This document shows positions 1 through 12,820 of a stretch of DNA of 64,000 nucleotides, in pieces (within the stretch, counting starts at the first letter, position 1; the number at the start of each line of letters is the position of its first letter). The stretch is taken from NCBI GenBank assembly GCA_002943765.1, contig PQWQ01000006.1, positions 3,596,001 through 3,660,000 of the forward strand. Direction: 5' to 3'. The DNA is from Psoroptes ovis. Taxonomy: Eukaryota; Arthropoda; Arachnida; Sarcoptiformes; Psoroptidae. The notes under the pieces are model-generated. The model searched no databases. It worked only from the letters and a program-made list of their open reading frames with translations, and was not told where the DNA came from. The position numbers and the translations under genes were made by a program.

Positions 1-304
1 TAATTAAAAACAGTTCACCTCATTAATTCATTCATATTCTCTCTCATGATCATGATCATCAAAAATCATAAACATTAAATCATTCAAGCAAACAGAACAA
101 AACAAAAAAACCAACAACCATAATCATTATTATAATCATTGAAACTAATTGCAATTATATTCATAAAAAATATTGATGGGTGCCTTTCTATTTCAAATTT
201 AAGATGAAATAATCATCGTAATAATTTTGGTTTTACATTACAATAAAATTTACACGTGTTTTCAGAAACAGAAAAGCGAAAAACAAATAGAAACAGACAT
301 TTAA

Positions 305-482
305 TTATTGCTTTGCCCTTAAGGAATAAAAAAATATGTTCAACAGGTAATTTAATCATTTAATACCTGTTGTATGCTTTTTCGCTAGTTTGTAATTGAG
401 ACAAAAATGATTTTGAATTCGAGCTTAGGCCAAGTTCAGCATCATATATTGATGATGATTGGATAAGGAAGAATTCATTGAA
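305..482 (-). CDS. Probable last coding exons of VPS13
   Basis: Candidate C-terminal end of the VPS13 gene that starts at 12013. An exon 482-367 opens in phase 0 after a weak acceptor (TTCCAAG) and ends at a CAACAG|GTATTA donor. A 49-nt intron then leads to a tiny exon 317-305 ending in TAA. The encoded tail reads ..LQTSEKAYNR-AKQ-stop. It resembles the end of known VPS13 proteins, where an AER/AEK-x-x-NAI segment closes the PH-like domain. If the small intron is not removed, translation stops two codons later (..NRY-stop), so both forms end at nearly the same place. Phases agree with the exon at 1521-1700. The assignment is inference because homology is limited to a few residues. Confidence 0.45.
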
Positions 483-1520
483 CTTGGAAATTATTTTAAA
501 TCGTTTTTTTTTTGTTTATGTTCATTGTTGTTTCAAGCTTTCTGAACATGTATTCAAATTAATAATAAAATTATTTTTGTTTCATATCAAGCATATAGAA
601 TACATTTAATATTTAATAAATACATAAAATGTTTTTAGTTTGTTTTTATTATATTTTATTTCATTCAAAATTCAAAAACGTAAGAAAATAATAATTAAAA
701 TCATACATTTTATGAGTGTTAACCCTTTCATTACATTTTTTCCCTCATTTGAATAAAAGCAAGACAAAAAAAATGAATAAATAAATAAAATAATGAAATC
801 ATTGAAAAACATACTAAATTCATTCAAATAAAAAAATGATTCAAATCATTATAAAAAATGCCAAATATATGAAACCATATTTGAAAATTTTATGCATGCA
901 AAATAAAAAAAGGTCAAATGGTCAATATAAAAATTTTTCATTTTGCATATGTTTTTTAAATTTAACATTTTGCTAAATTACAAAATGTGTCAAAAATATG
1001 ATTATTATTAATATCATTCATTATCATTATTATTATTATTATTATCGCATAATAATGATTACTGGACATTGATCAAAATGTCACCTTAGGTTTAAAAAAA
1101 ATGATTGTAATAATCATAATCATAGAGACTTGGACAATTGAAATGTTTGTATTAAAAGAAAAAAATTACGGACATGAAGAAATGAAAAAAATTGTCAAAA
1201 TCAAAAGAAAAAAATTATTTGAATGATTAACTAACTGGTCGTCATTCATTATAATCATCGAAATCATATGTGAAATGATCACAAGAGCATGAATTGAATT
1301 TAAAATATGAAAGAAAGACGAAATAGAGACAGATGATATACCAATAAATCATTTTTGAACATCAAAATTCATCTTTTTTACCTGCTTCATTCACATTTGT
1401 CGGTATTAAAATGAATGATATAATTTTGTGGTGAAAAAAACAGAAATAATTCTTCGGAATTTTCTAATTTTTCCCGTAAAGAAATAAAGAAATATTATTC
1501 GTATTTCATTTTTCACTTAC

Positions 1521-1700
1521 CTGCATAACTACATGTTGCTGATGTTGCTTTTGATTTTGTTGTTGTTGCTGTTCTTTAATGTTATTATTATTCGTTGTTG
1601 TTGTTGTTGGTGTTGTCACATTATATACAATTATACGCTCATTTAATGATGATGATGATGATTCCAAGGGATTTAAACAAAAATTCTTTTTGGTCATCAC
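1521..1700 (-). CDS. Probable VPS13 exon with Ser/Thr/Asn/Gln repeats
   Basis: A 180-nt exon candidate, phase 0 at both ends. It has a pyrimidine-rich acceptor (..CACAAACCAG) and a strong donor (ATGCAG|GTAAGTG). It would follow the VPS13 exon ending at 3893, which also ends in phase 0. The joined peptide ..LQLK-VMTKKNFCLNPLESSS.. has the pattern of the C-terminal PH-like region of VPS13A (basic strand, Ser-rich loop, then RIIVY). The second half is a Thr, Asn and Gln homopolymer run from CAA/AAT-type triplets, so it is prone to length variation. Without transcript evidence it could also be a chance exon in a long intron. Confidence 0.5.
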
Positions 1701-3892
1701 CTGGTTTGTGTTGATGTGAAATTGGCGAAATGAAAAAAGAAGATAAAGAAAAATGTAAATTTAAAATAATAGATCATATATAATATGAAGAAATCATATG
1801 GAAAAAATATAAATGAATGTAATTCAAACAACAAATGTAATAAACAATCAACAAAATAAATATATTTTCTTGGTTAAATAAATAAATGGATAAATGAATA
1901 AATGAATGAATAGACTCACAAGCACACTAGCATACACATAATTATAGTCATTTGAGAATTTCAACGAATTCAAATGGACGAATGGAAAAAAATTCACTTC
2001 TGAATTTTTTTTCCTTTTCAAATGTCAAAAATGAATAAATGAATTGAATGGATAAATGAATGAATCGAAATGAAATACGATGACAATCAACAACAACAAT
2101 AATAATCACACAATCACATAATAATAATAATGCTTAATAAGCAGCAATAATAAGACACCCAATTGTAAAATGATAATGATAATGTTTTTTTTTTGCTTTT
2201 TTTTGATAATTTTTTCACATTCACTACTGCTGCTGCTGCTGCTGATGATGATGATGATAATAATTATAGTTGTCAAATATTATTGTTTTTTTTTGAGTGA
2301 ATAATTTTCAATACCATTTGGCTGAGATCATCATTGAAAACTGAAAAAAAAACTCGGAAAAAACTAATTTTCAATTTTGAAAATTATTATTATTTTTGTT
2401 TTTTTTCGCAAAAACAAAGATTATATAAGTAAATATTAACAGTTCAATTTAAGGTTTTCAGTTTTTTTTGATTTTTTTAATCATAATGATATGATTAGAG
2501 TAATAAAAAAAAAATAGATTCAAGTTTACCTGGAAAATTGATTTTTAGTTGGCACACAAACGTGCAGAAATTGAGTGTCAAAATCAGAAATTAATATGCA
2601 TTCAATGTGACTAATTCTTTCACAATGAAATCTAATCAATTTATTTACTTTGAATGGGTGAAAATAAAAATGAAGAAACTGGTGCAAAAATATTTATTTA
2701 AAAAAACAAATTAATTGATGAAGCATAAAATAATCGATTAAGAAACTTGAACAAAAATTATAAATGGTGGAAATATGAATTCAATTAAAAAAGAAGCTTA
2801 ACTAATCAATGATATTTCACCTCATTATATGAGTACATGATAATTCAAACAATTTCAAGAAAAATATAAACAAAAACTTGAACTTTTTTCAAATATAATC
2901 AAACAATGATATCATTCATATAGTGTAACAATAATAATGATGAAGAAAACAATGAGAAAAGCTAATTCATTTTTTTCTTTGATGCTAATTTTACTTGATG
3001 ATCATCATCATTATCATCATCATCATCATAGCTCTAACTTCTTTTCTTATTCTTTGAATACAACAACATAATCAATCTATCTATTCAAATTTAATTTATT
3101 ACGGAATGCAAAACACACATGGTATGAATGTGAAATTTTGGCTACCGTATGTCAAATTCAAAAAAAAAAAAAAAAAAAAAAAAAAAACAGATGATAATAA
3201 TGATACTAATAACAACAATGGAGAAAATTGGCAATTTTCTTCAATTTTTCGGAGTTTTTTTTTCTGAATTCAAAGAGAAAAAATGATGATGATGATATAC
3301 CTAAAATACATTTAGCTAGTGTACTCTTAACTCCATTCGTCGTCACGATAATAATAATCATATAATGGTGAAACGAATTGAAATGATTATGTTTGATGAT
3401 GATAATGGTATCCCATTAACCATTGATGAACCATTATTGTCTTTGTTATTTTGTGAAATTATTTATTTTTTCGCCTTATTAAATTTCTTTTATTTTTGCG
3501 AAAAATTTTGAAATTAATTTTTTCAATTTTTTTCTGCAAAATTAAGCAGCTACTACCCACTACTATTATATTCACCCATTATGCATTCATCACGAATAAA
3601 AATAAATAAATATCAAACATACACTTTTTTCTTATTTTTATCTATCACCTTTATATTAACTCTATTTACTCTCACCCTTCACCATAAACGATTTACGGAC
3701 ATTTTTACTTAAATGACAACACAATGACAATTTAGAAATGGAAAACAATTAGATTTAGAATTGTTTTTAAATTGCTTTCAAACATCATTATCATTGTTGC
3801 GAAAGAGATAATTGTGATACTAAGACTAATATAAACAATAATGTTTTTTCTTGAATCATAAGGTCAAAAAAAGAATGAATAATTCAACATAC
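1701..3892 (-). other. Long intron within the VPS13 3' region
   Basis: About 2.2 kb lies between the last secure VPS13 exon and the next in-phase exon. It is unusually long for this gene, whose other introns are 49 to 67 nt where the flanking exons are secure. It is AT-rich with TGA/ATT triplet tracts and an uninterrupted run of 28 A at 3160-3187. One exon-like segment (2678-2530) has good splice signals but the wrong phase. I see no other gene. Confidence 0.5.
3160..3187. repeat. Poly-A tract (28 nt)
   Basis: A homopolymer of 28 A residues. No target-site duplication or retroelement body is visible next to it, so it looks like a simple slippage tract. On the minus strand it is a T-run inside the VPS13 intron. 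Confidence 0.9.
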
Positions 3893-6800
3893 CTTAAGTT
3901 GTAAATGTATTCGATAATTTTGATCCAAATATATTTTATTTATATTTGACCATGGTTCATACCAATCCAATTCCCATTCATTTGATATCAATGTTTGTTT
4001 AATGAAAAGACAATGATTATCAGTCAATAATATGATTGAATTATTCGAGACATTCATATGATATGAATAAATATCATTTTTGAATTTATCATTGGTGACT
4101 TGCTTCAATAAACGATAACCTAGCCAAAAAAGGATCGAATTTAAAACAAATATATAACAAGTCAAACTCATACTAACCATTTGCTTCTTGATTGGAATAT
4201 ACTCGTATTTCTTCACGATTAAAATTTCTTGGCATTCTTATTGGCTGAGCAATTTTCTTAGAATCGATTGCATTATTGAAAGCTTGTAATGAGCCTGATG
4301 CAAAATCAATGACACTAGTGGTTGGTTGTGCAAACACTCCAACAACACCTTTACCGACACCTTTAAAAAGGCCACCAACACCTTCTTCTTTTACACCTTC
4401 GATCGGTTTCGTAACGACACCAGTTATGCCTGATATTATTCCTTTGAATAAATTTTTTCCACTTTCAGTAAATGTTGCTTTGCGATTCATACGTTCGCGG
4501 CGATCTTTTTGAAATTTATCATCAATTGTTAATGATGCTACGCCAGTTCCAAGACTACTGCCAATACGACTTAGTGCGCCAGCAGTTCCGCCGATTACAT
4601 TTGAAGCTAATGATTTGACACCAGTTTTTAGTCCTTCAGCAAATTCATCAGGACCATGAAATATTCCAACAGCTGGTTCATAGAAAAAATCGCCAATACC
4701 TTTTTTGAAACCTAACGCTAATTTCATAGGATTACCAATAATATCGAGGCCAAGAATTAATTTATAAAATTGCTGTAATGCTTGATTTTTATAGTGATCA
4801 GTCACTTGTTTGAGCAATTCTTTTTGGCCAATAAATAAACCTTTACGCTCAAAATAATCTAAACGGAATAATGTATCACTTATTTCGCCAACAGTACCCA
4901 TTAATCGTATCAATAATTCTAGTAGGAAAAAAGATTGTCCATCAGAAACTTCACCGAGGTTGATGCTTAAATGCAATTTTAATGGCCCGAACATTATGAA
5001 ATCATAGTATGATTTATTCATCACATATTTTTGTAATTCATCCGAGCTATTATAATTAGCTAAATAACTTAAATCATTTTTTATCAAATCTTTATCTGTT
5101 TCTTGCTCAGCTAATTGAATATCGAACACATTCATTATTTTGAATATCCAACCTAAATCAATTTGAAGCATAAATTCTTGTACCAATAATTGTATGTGTT
5201 TATAACGATTAATTGAGCCAGGACATATGATTGCAGCAAATTCAATGAAATGTTTATGTTCAATTTCAAATTTATCAGAAATTGATTTCGGTATTTCAAC
5301 AGGACTGAATACGACATCATAAAGATGATCAGTCATTTGATTGTCGATTTGTATGTTATTAATTCGTACATGAACATTTTTTACGTGTTCAGAACTAGTA
5401 TACGTAATCCATAATCCACGATTAGCATTTTGTCTAATAGAAAATATTAACAAAAAAATATATTTAAAATGAATGATTTTAATTTAAAATTTGGAACCAT
5501 TTATTTCTTACCTTAAATAGCAACGACGAGGTTTCGTCATTATCATTGATGAAAAATCTACCTCATAATTTGAATAATCAGATCTGATTTCTGTCGCATC
5601 GCTATTCATTTTTTTCAATATATAATGTTGATACATGTGTTCTAATGTTTCATTTTCTTTTATCGAAACCGACTTGAAAGGTTTATTCATTTCTAAACGA
5701 TATTCCCAATCATTCGAACTTTTTATCGATAAATACATTAAATCTAGCTTCTTTTCATTATCAACAATATTCAAGCCAAAACCTTTCAATATCAATTCGC
5801 ATGACATATCAGGTTTTGTTAATTCATGAGTCTGGAAAAAAATTCATTTAAAAAACAGTTCAATCATGAATTGAATTCGGAATTCAAACAATATTTACCA
5901 TGAGAAGATTACGTGGTAACGATTCATCTCTAGTGAATAACAATACACGTTGTTTGCCATCTAAAAATGTAACATAAGAATATTGTTCTTGAAAATTAAC
6001 GATCGTATCAAAATCAATATTAACGTCGATGAACTCATCATCATTTAATGATATTTTATAGACTAATTTTCTTGTTTTGTATGGATCAAGCCAACAAAAA
6101 TACGCCATATGATTTGGGAGCAATTTTGTAACACGTTTTCTGTGTTTCCAATCCGTAACATCTAATTGACCATAATAGATAGGATAGTTCATTGAATTAA
6201 CAATCAATACTGGTGCAGCACCATCAAAATATTCATTTAAACGTATTTTCGCTTCCAATTCGGTCACATCGATTTCGACATAAATAAATTTGTTATCCAC
6301 TAATAATAATGTTTGTGATGATTCACATAGTGAAATATATTTTGAATCATAGCGTCCATTTTCTAAACGAAAACAAATACAATGATTTGAAATTTTTTTA
6401 GGATAAAATGGCATCAAACAATTTGTATCTATCGAGAACCAATCCTCTGAATTTTCTGAATACAAAATTTTTTGTTTCGTCAAGTTAATAATGGAATAAA
6501 ATGATTCGATATTGATTATTTTTGTTAATGTTATTCTCGAGGCTTCTATTCTTACAGTAACAAAATATTTACGATGTGCAACTTTTGGTGTTAATGTCGC
6601 TTTATATGGTGCAACATCGACAGGGAAATAAATTGAAAATTCTGAATCAGCAATTGCTAAGCTTAGCTTTGTTTTTTTCGATACTTTGCTCGGATCATAA
6701 GAAAATAGAAAAGGTTTCTGCTTATATTCATCAATATTATCAAATCGATATTTGATTGAATCATCATTTTTCATATAAACAATTTCATTTGTTCGATTCA

Positions 6801-9800
6801 TAACCCAAAATGTAGAATACAATGATAATACAAGTACAGAATTTTCAATACGAAATTCAATCGGTAGTGTCATTTTTGTATTTTGCATTTTTGCACTTTT
6901 AAATGTACAATATGTTGTTGAAACTTCAAAACCATCTTCAGGTATAGTGATACATGCTGACCAATTATCATTTAAATAATTTAATAAATCAAAAAATATG
7001 ATCGAACTTCCAAAACTAATATAAGACAAATTGAACTCTTCACCCGATTCTAATGTATGCTTTTCATTCAATGGACTATATGAAAAATTAATAGGATATG
7101 GTAGAAGATTTTTAAATTTAGCCAAAGGTATCATTCTGACTGTATATAAATATGATTCATTATTTTCAATCAAATCAGTGTCTTCATATGTTATCAATTG
7201 TTTTTCACCACGTAATTTAATTCGAAAATTTTTCTTGGTTTTTTTACACATACAATTGATTAACAAATATGGTCTTTCTTTTTTCGGTGAACCTTTGCAA
7301 TGTTCATTATGTTCACGTTCACGTGTTTGACGCCATAGAAATGAAGGATTACATAATTCAAAATCATTTGATGGTTTAACATATAATTTATCATCACCAT
7401 AAACAATTGGAATTGGTAGATAGAAATATGAATTTGCTTTGATATGACCAAAAGGAATATATTGATTGTTGACGAATTTATATATTTCGAAAGAATTATC
7501 AAAATTATTCAATATTTGTACATTAGAGCGGAATATGATCTCTTTGGTGCCACCACTATCAACGACTTGAACAATGAACTTCCAACATTCATTGACTGGA
7601 TAACATTTTATCGGAGTGAAATAGCAACGTATTATGCTTTTGCGGCAAATTATTTTTCTTTCGACCATCAATTCATTCGATATCAATATATTAATATGCA
7701 GATGTATATCATTCAAGTCTTTACACTTGAAAAAATATTCTTGACCATCTTTTAGCAGCATTTGGGCGTTGCCTGCTGGTCTACGTTGCACATCATTTAA
7801 TTTAGTAATATTTGATTGGTTTATCAATAAATTTATATCGACACCAAGATAATTTTTAATTAATACACGATTAAGCTCAGTTATTTGTGATTTTTGCTTA
7901 GATGTTCGCAATACACGCGTGAATGCTTCATTAATGTTGTATAAAACATTCACCGATGATTTTGTTAATAACAATTCAAAATTTTCGACTGCTATTATTT
8001 GAATTTTTTTCGTTTCCTCGTTTAACCCTACATTACCACGGAATATAAATACACGTTCATCAACAGGTTCAATCAATGGTTCCCATGATAATATTGAATA
8101 ATTATAATAATCAGCTAGCAATGAGCATTCGAAATTGAAATTTTTGTTATCAATTAGTTTGGCAAATATTGATAATTCAACACGAATCAATGGATGTGAT
8201 TCTATACCACCGGATTTTATTAAAAAAATTATTTTACCCATATTGAATATTAAATTGCTTTTCTGGCCAGATTTTTCTTGTTCATATTCTTCCAATAATG
8301 TCAATGCATCTTTAGCAGGCGATGCGTATGTTAAATACCATAACTTTTTATCAATTTTTTTCGGCACTAATATACTTTCATCAACATCGATTTTATCATT
8401 TTTATCGTTTGTTTCATCGATAGGTTTAGGTGTATCACCCATAGCTGCCAAAATTTTCAGTATTGTATGCATCATACTCGGTGATATGTTTATGAATATA
8501 TCATCAAATGTGAAATCCAGCATCTGTGTCTGACTTTTAATTGAACCTTTTATAGTAAGATCAGTTGGAGCCATTATGTAGACACTTAATTTCCCAGAAT
8601 TGATATAATCAAGATAGTTAGTTAATGCCATGTTTATTTGTGCAATATAAGCACTCATAATAATTATATCTTCTTCCATTTTTATATTTATTTTCGTTGA
8701 ACAAGTTAATGCAACTGCTTCTGAATTTGCATTATCAATCGATTCAAGCATGAAAATTTCCATCATATTCAATGAACATTCAATCATCATCTTGGAATTC
8801 TTTGCGTCTTTTTTATTAGGTATATTCTTAACTGGTTGATTCTTATTCGTCTCATTTTCCATAGACTTTACATTAGAAGCTGCTTCGGTTGGCTGTTGCT
8901 GTGATTGTTTGTCAACGATTGAAAAGGCTTTAGTTGACACATCTAATAATGCTAAAATATAATCGATAGCTAATATTAAACTAAATCCAGACATTGTTAA
9001 TATTACAACTCTTTCATTAATTTTTTGTGCAATATAAACTGTTAGCATTGATTTTTCTTCATCATCTTCTGCAGGACCATTCTGCTGATGTTGTTGCTTA
9101 GAAATTACGCATGATTTCGATAACATTGTCACAATACCATTTGGTTTTCGTTGTGGTCTCATATCATCGATTCGTAAATCATTCAATGTACAATTTATCC
9201 ACAGTGTTGAATCGGTTAATGTTTCACCATAAACAGATAATTTTAATATCTGAAATCTAGTGAATCTATTTATATCATTACGATTGTAACGATACATTAT
9301 TAAATTAATATGATTTAATCTAAAACTAAATACTATTTCTTTATAAGCAATAATGCATTCTTCTCCATCAACTATATCTTTTTCGATTTTCTCAGGTTTT
9401 TGCTTTTGTTTATTAATTTCTGCAACAGTTAAAGCGGCATAATTCATGGCATCAACAACTTCATCGCTAACTTTCACCGGTTTCCCTTTTGCTGCTGTCG
9501 TGGCAGATGATGCTATGGACTTTATGGCAGACATTGATTGTTCGAATGACATTTCTTCAGATTCGATTGTAGGACCATATGGTAATGTTGTCAATAGTAA
9601 CAATAATTGCGATACTTGGCTATCACTTGCTTTTAAATCGATAAATGGCAATTGTCCCTCTAAATTAATTTTAGGAAAACTTCGATCATTAGGTATGATT
9701 GAATTCTGGATGGTGACAATAATTTCAAAAGGGAACAGAATATGTCTTTCAGTATCTAAACGTTGAAGATCATCTTTCCATTCATTTCTTGAGCTAAGTA

Positions 9801-12013
9801 TAACTTGAACATTTTTGACATGACATGTGTATGTTTCATAAATCATCTGTTTTATTTCATTTTTGTCAGTCATATCGGTGATTTTTGATGCGTTTGATTT
9901 CGGTACCAAAGTTGACTTCAAAGAAAATTCACCCAATGAAACTAGTAGGAATAAATCAGCTTCTTCAAAATCCGCTTTTCTAGGTATTATAACAAATGAT
10001 GGTTCAATATTTATCTGTAATTGTAGCTGTTTATGTTTTTCAATAGCATTTTTTAATTGCGAAGATGTTACTAAACGTAAATCAACAAATTTATTCTGAG
10101 CAGCTGATTTTATTTCATCCAAACTGATTTGATTAGCCGGCGTGAATAAACGAAATATGTGATTAAATGTATGAATATCATAGAGAAAATGTAAACTTTT
10201 GATATCTAATAATACCGAAAAATCACATTTTTTATCCAATGGATTCAATTCAAACATAAATGTGAGAAATTTTTTATTCACTGTACTTTTCATTAATGCA
10301 ACATTATTCATTCCAGTTATTTTTACTGAATCCATTTCATTATTGATAATAATATTGCCGGTGCATGGACGATTTTTGAAACCAATATTGAAATTGTTCA
10401 GTTCTATCAAAGCAATATTTTCATTGTTACTTTTTATGGTAACATTAAAACAATTAATACGAAAGCATAATTGATGAGCAACATATTCAGGTGGATATAA
10501 TATTGATAACGCATTTTCATCATAACCGATTGCTTTATATAATTTTTCTTTTTCTTCGCCTTCTGTGAATTCTTTTTTCAAATCTTCAATTACTGATTTA
10601 GATTTTTTATCTTTATCATTTTTATTTGGTGATGATGATGTCCACCAACTACTGAACCATCCACCAGTATTATTAGATTTTTCTTTTTCTAATTCTTTCA
10701 ATATTTTTTTAGTAGCTTTTTCAGCTTCTCCTCTACACATTACAATAACGACTAGACTCAACTCACGTTCCAATTCTTCCAATTCTTTATCAAGTTTTGT
10801 TTCACCAAGCAGTTTTCTTTTATATAATTCTGAATATAAACGTTGACGTCTACATGCTTCTGCGATATGTTCCCAAGAAAATTCCCGTTTACGCCTACGT
10901 ATACCGGTTTCGGCAATGGATGTGTACAAAAATTGCCACCATAATCTTGGATTCTCTTTTTGAATTAAAGAAAATGAAAAAATCAGAATATTGAATGGAA
11001 AAAACTGTATGAATTTAAAAACCTTTGATAGGAATGTTAGGCCTCCATTTTCGATATGAACTAGCAACTTTCATGCGATCAATAGCATCTAATAATAATA
11101 ATAAACATTGAACTTGTTGATCGTTGAATTGTATTTTGAAATCACTGAGATGCATATCTAAATCCACGATTGAATTGCGATAATTTGATGATTCTGGTTT
11201 ACGATCGATTAGTGCATAAGTTACGAAATCATTGGGACATAGAATGTAATTTGCCATATGAGAAACATTTTCATTTTGTTTGAAATATGATTTTAATTTA
11301 GACAACACCAATTTTTTATTGGTACCATGATGACGATCAATTTTATTGTGATTCAAATAAATAGCGAAACCTTCTAATTTCACAATTTTATTGATAATAT
11401 TATCATTATTTGATCCTTTTTTATTCTTGTTATTGTTCGCAGACTCTGTTTCAAATATTAGTCGATTGAATGCTAAACCAATTTGAAATGGTTGCGAACA
11501 TGATGTGCTATCTTCATAGCAAATATGTATGTTGGAGATGAATATTTGAATATTTTTGATAGCTGCTGCAATCAATTTCATAAAGAAACCATCATCATTA
11601 TTATTTTTATCATCACCATTCGATGATGATTCTTGTTCTAATTTTTGTTTGATAATTTCAATATTTTCAAGATATGCTTTTTTTTGCTGCCATTCATATT
11701 TTTTCTCATCTTCTTCATTATATTCAATTTCAGTGTTCGGTACAATCACAGCATAAACATCACTAATTCTAATTATAATCGGTTCAGTATAAATATTCAT
11801 CCATGGAACTTGAGCTTCAATTTGCCCAATAAAACCATGTGCCACACGAAATGGCAAACGTAACGAATCGAATGCATTTGGTTTTATATTAACATTTATT
11901 AATTTAAATTGTCCACTCCAACCGAAAATATTTAATTGATCAGCATTAAAATCTTCAACAAATGGTGATAGAAATTTGTTCATCAAACTCGTTACAATAT
12001 TTGATAAAACCAT
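3893..12013 (-). CDS. VPS13: VPS13 (vacuolar protein sorting 13), A/C-type lipid transfer protein
   Basis: Giant rod-shaped bridge protein that moves phospholipids between membranes at organelle contact sites. Exons on the minus strand are 12013-11023, 10955-5899, 5831-5512, 5433-4178 and 4119-3893. All phases agree and give 2617 residues, plus about 100 more if the exons at 1521-1700 and 305-482 belong. The N-terminus (MVLSNIVTSLMNKFL.., with PW-NIYTEP) is the chorein domain. RLWWQFLY near residue 335 follows the RKWRPN motif, as in animal VPS13A. A repeated beta-groove region and the adaptor-binding (VAB/SHR-BD) region occupy residues up to about 2016. From about residue 2356, NPMKLALGFKKG..GIFHGPDEFAEG marks the ATG2-like C-terminal helices, followed by a PH-like fold. 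Start: the upstream in-frame Met adds eight residues absent from the family, so the MVLSN Met is preferred. Human VPS13A is about 3170 residues, so this copy is somewhat short. Confidence 0.96.
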
Positions 12014-12820
12014 TATTAATTTCTTAATTGAAATCAATCAAATATTGAATAATGATGTATTGAAATTTAGAAAATAAAATAAAAATAAATCTTTGTTTAG
12101 TGCAATTGATTTGATAAAAAAATTATCAGTTCGATATAAATGCACAATAGCAGGTAAATAATAAACAAAAAAGATGTTGATTTGAAAAAGTCAATAAATC
12201 ACTATCAATCAATTTAAAAACAACAAAAACTAAAAAAAAAATCAGCCCACAATTTAACGGCAAAACAAAATTCTCATATTTTTAAATATTTATCATTTTC
12301 AATGTTTTGATTGAATGAAAAATTTTTATCAAAATTAAATTAACATATAATTTGATTATTTTTATAACGATTAAAAACAAGAAATAAACCAAACAAAACA
12401 AAATATAAATGCAACAGTTTAATTTAATTCAATTTTTGATTTATAAAAAAATAAAGACGAAAAACAAATAAAAATAAAAGTAATCCGAAACTACATATGA
12501 TTTTGAAATTCGAAAACGTTATCTATGAATTTTCGGGTAAATGAAAAAATTGAAAAAAAATTCAAAATATCAAGTCATCAAAAAAATGATGGAAAGTATT
12601 TGAGAAAAATAAAATAAAATAAATTAAAAATTATTACAAAAAATATATCAAGAAAATTTATCAAAATTGTCATATTGCGAGAAATGGAATTCATAATTCA
12701 ATGAAATTGTCATTCATTTCCTTATCGTTATTGCTACTGTTGTTTCCCAAAATTTACATATATAAATATCAAACAATCATTTCCTTGTTGATTGCTGAAA
12801 AAAAAAATTCAAATCTTTGT
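12014..12820. other. Intergenic: VPS13 upstream and ACSL 3' flank
   Basis: About 800 bp of AT-rich DNA between the VPS13 start codon and the acyl-CoA synthetase stop codon, both on the minus strand. It should hold the VPS13 promoter and the ACSL 3' UTR. I see no ORF, RNA gene or repeat family, only A- and T-rich runs. Confidence 0.7.

Noticed and set aside
2530..2678. Exon-like segment on the minus strand in the VPS13 intron, with CACCAG acceptor and CCAG|GTAAAC donor and a 49-codon open frame
   Set aside because: It would begin in phase 0 but end in phase 2, which breaks the phase-0 exon at 1700, and the peptide has no VPS13 resemblance. It could be a poison exon, but nothing further supports it.
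3302..3360. Short minus-strand frame starting with Met and ending at a GTATAT donor
   Set aside because: Only about 19 codons, with no acceptor, partner exon or similarity.
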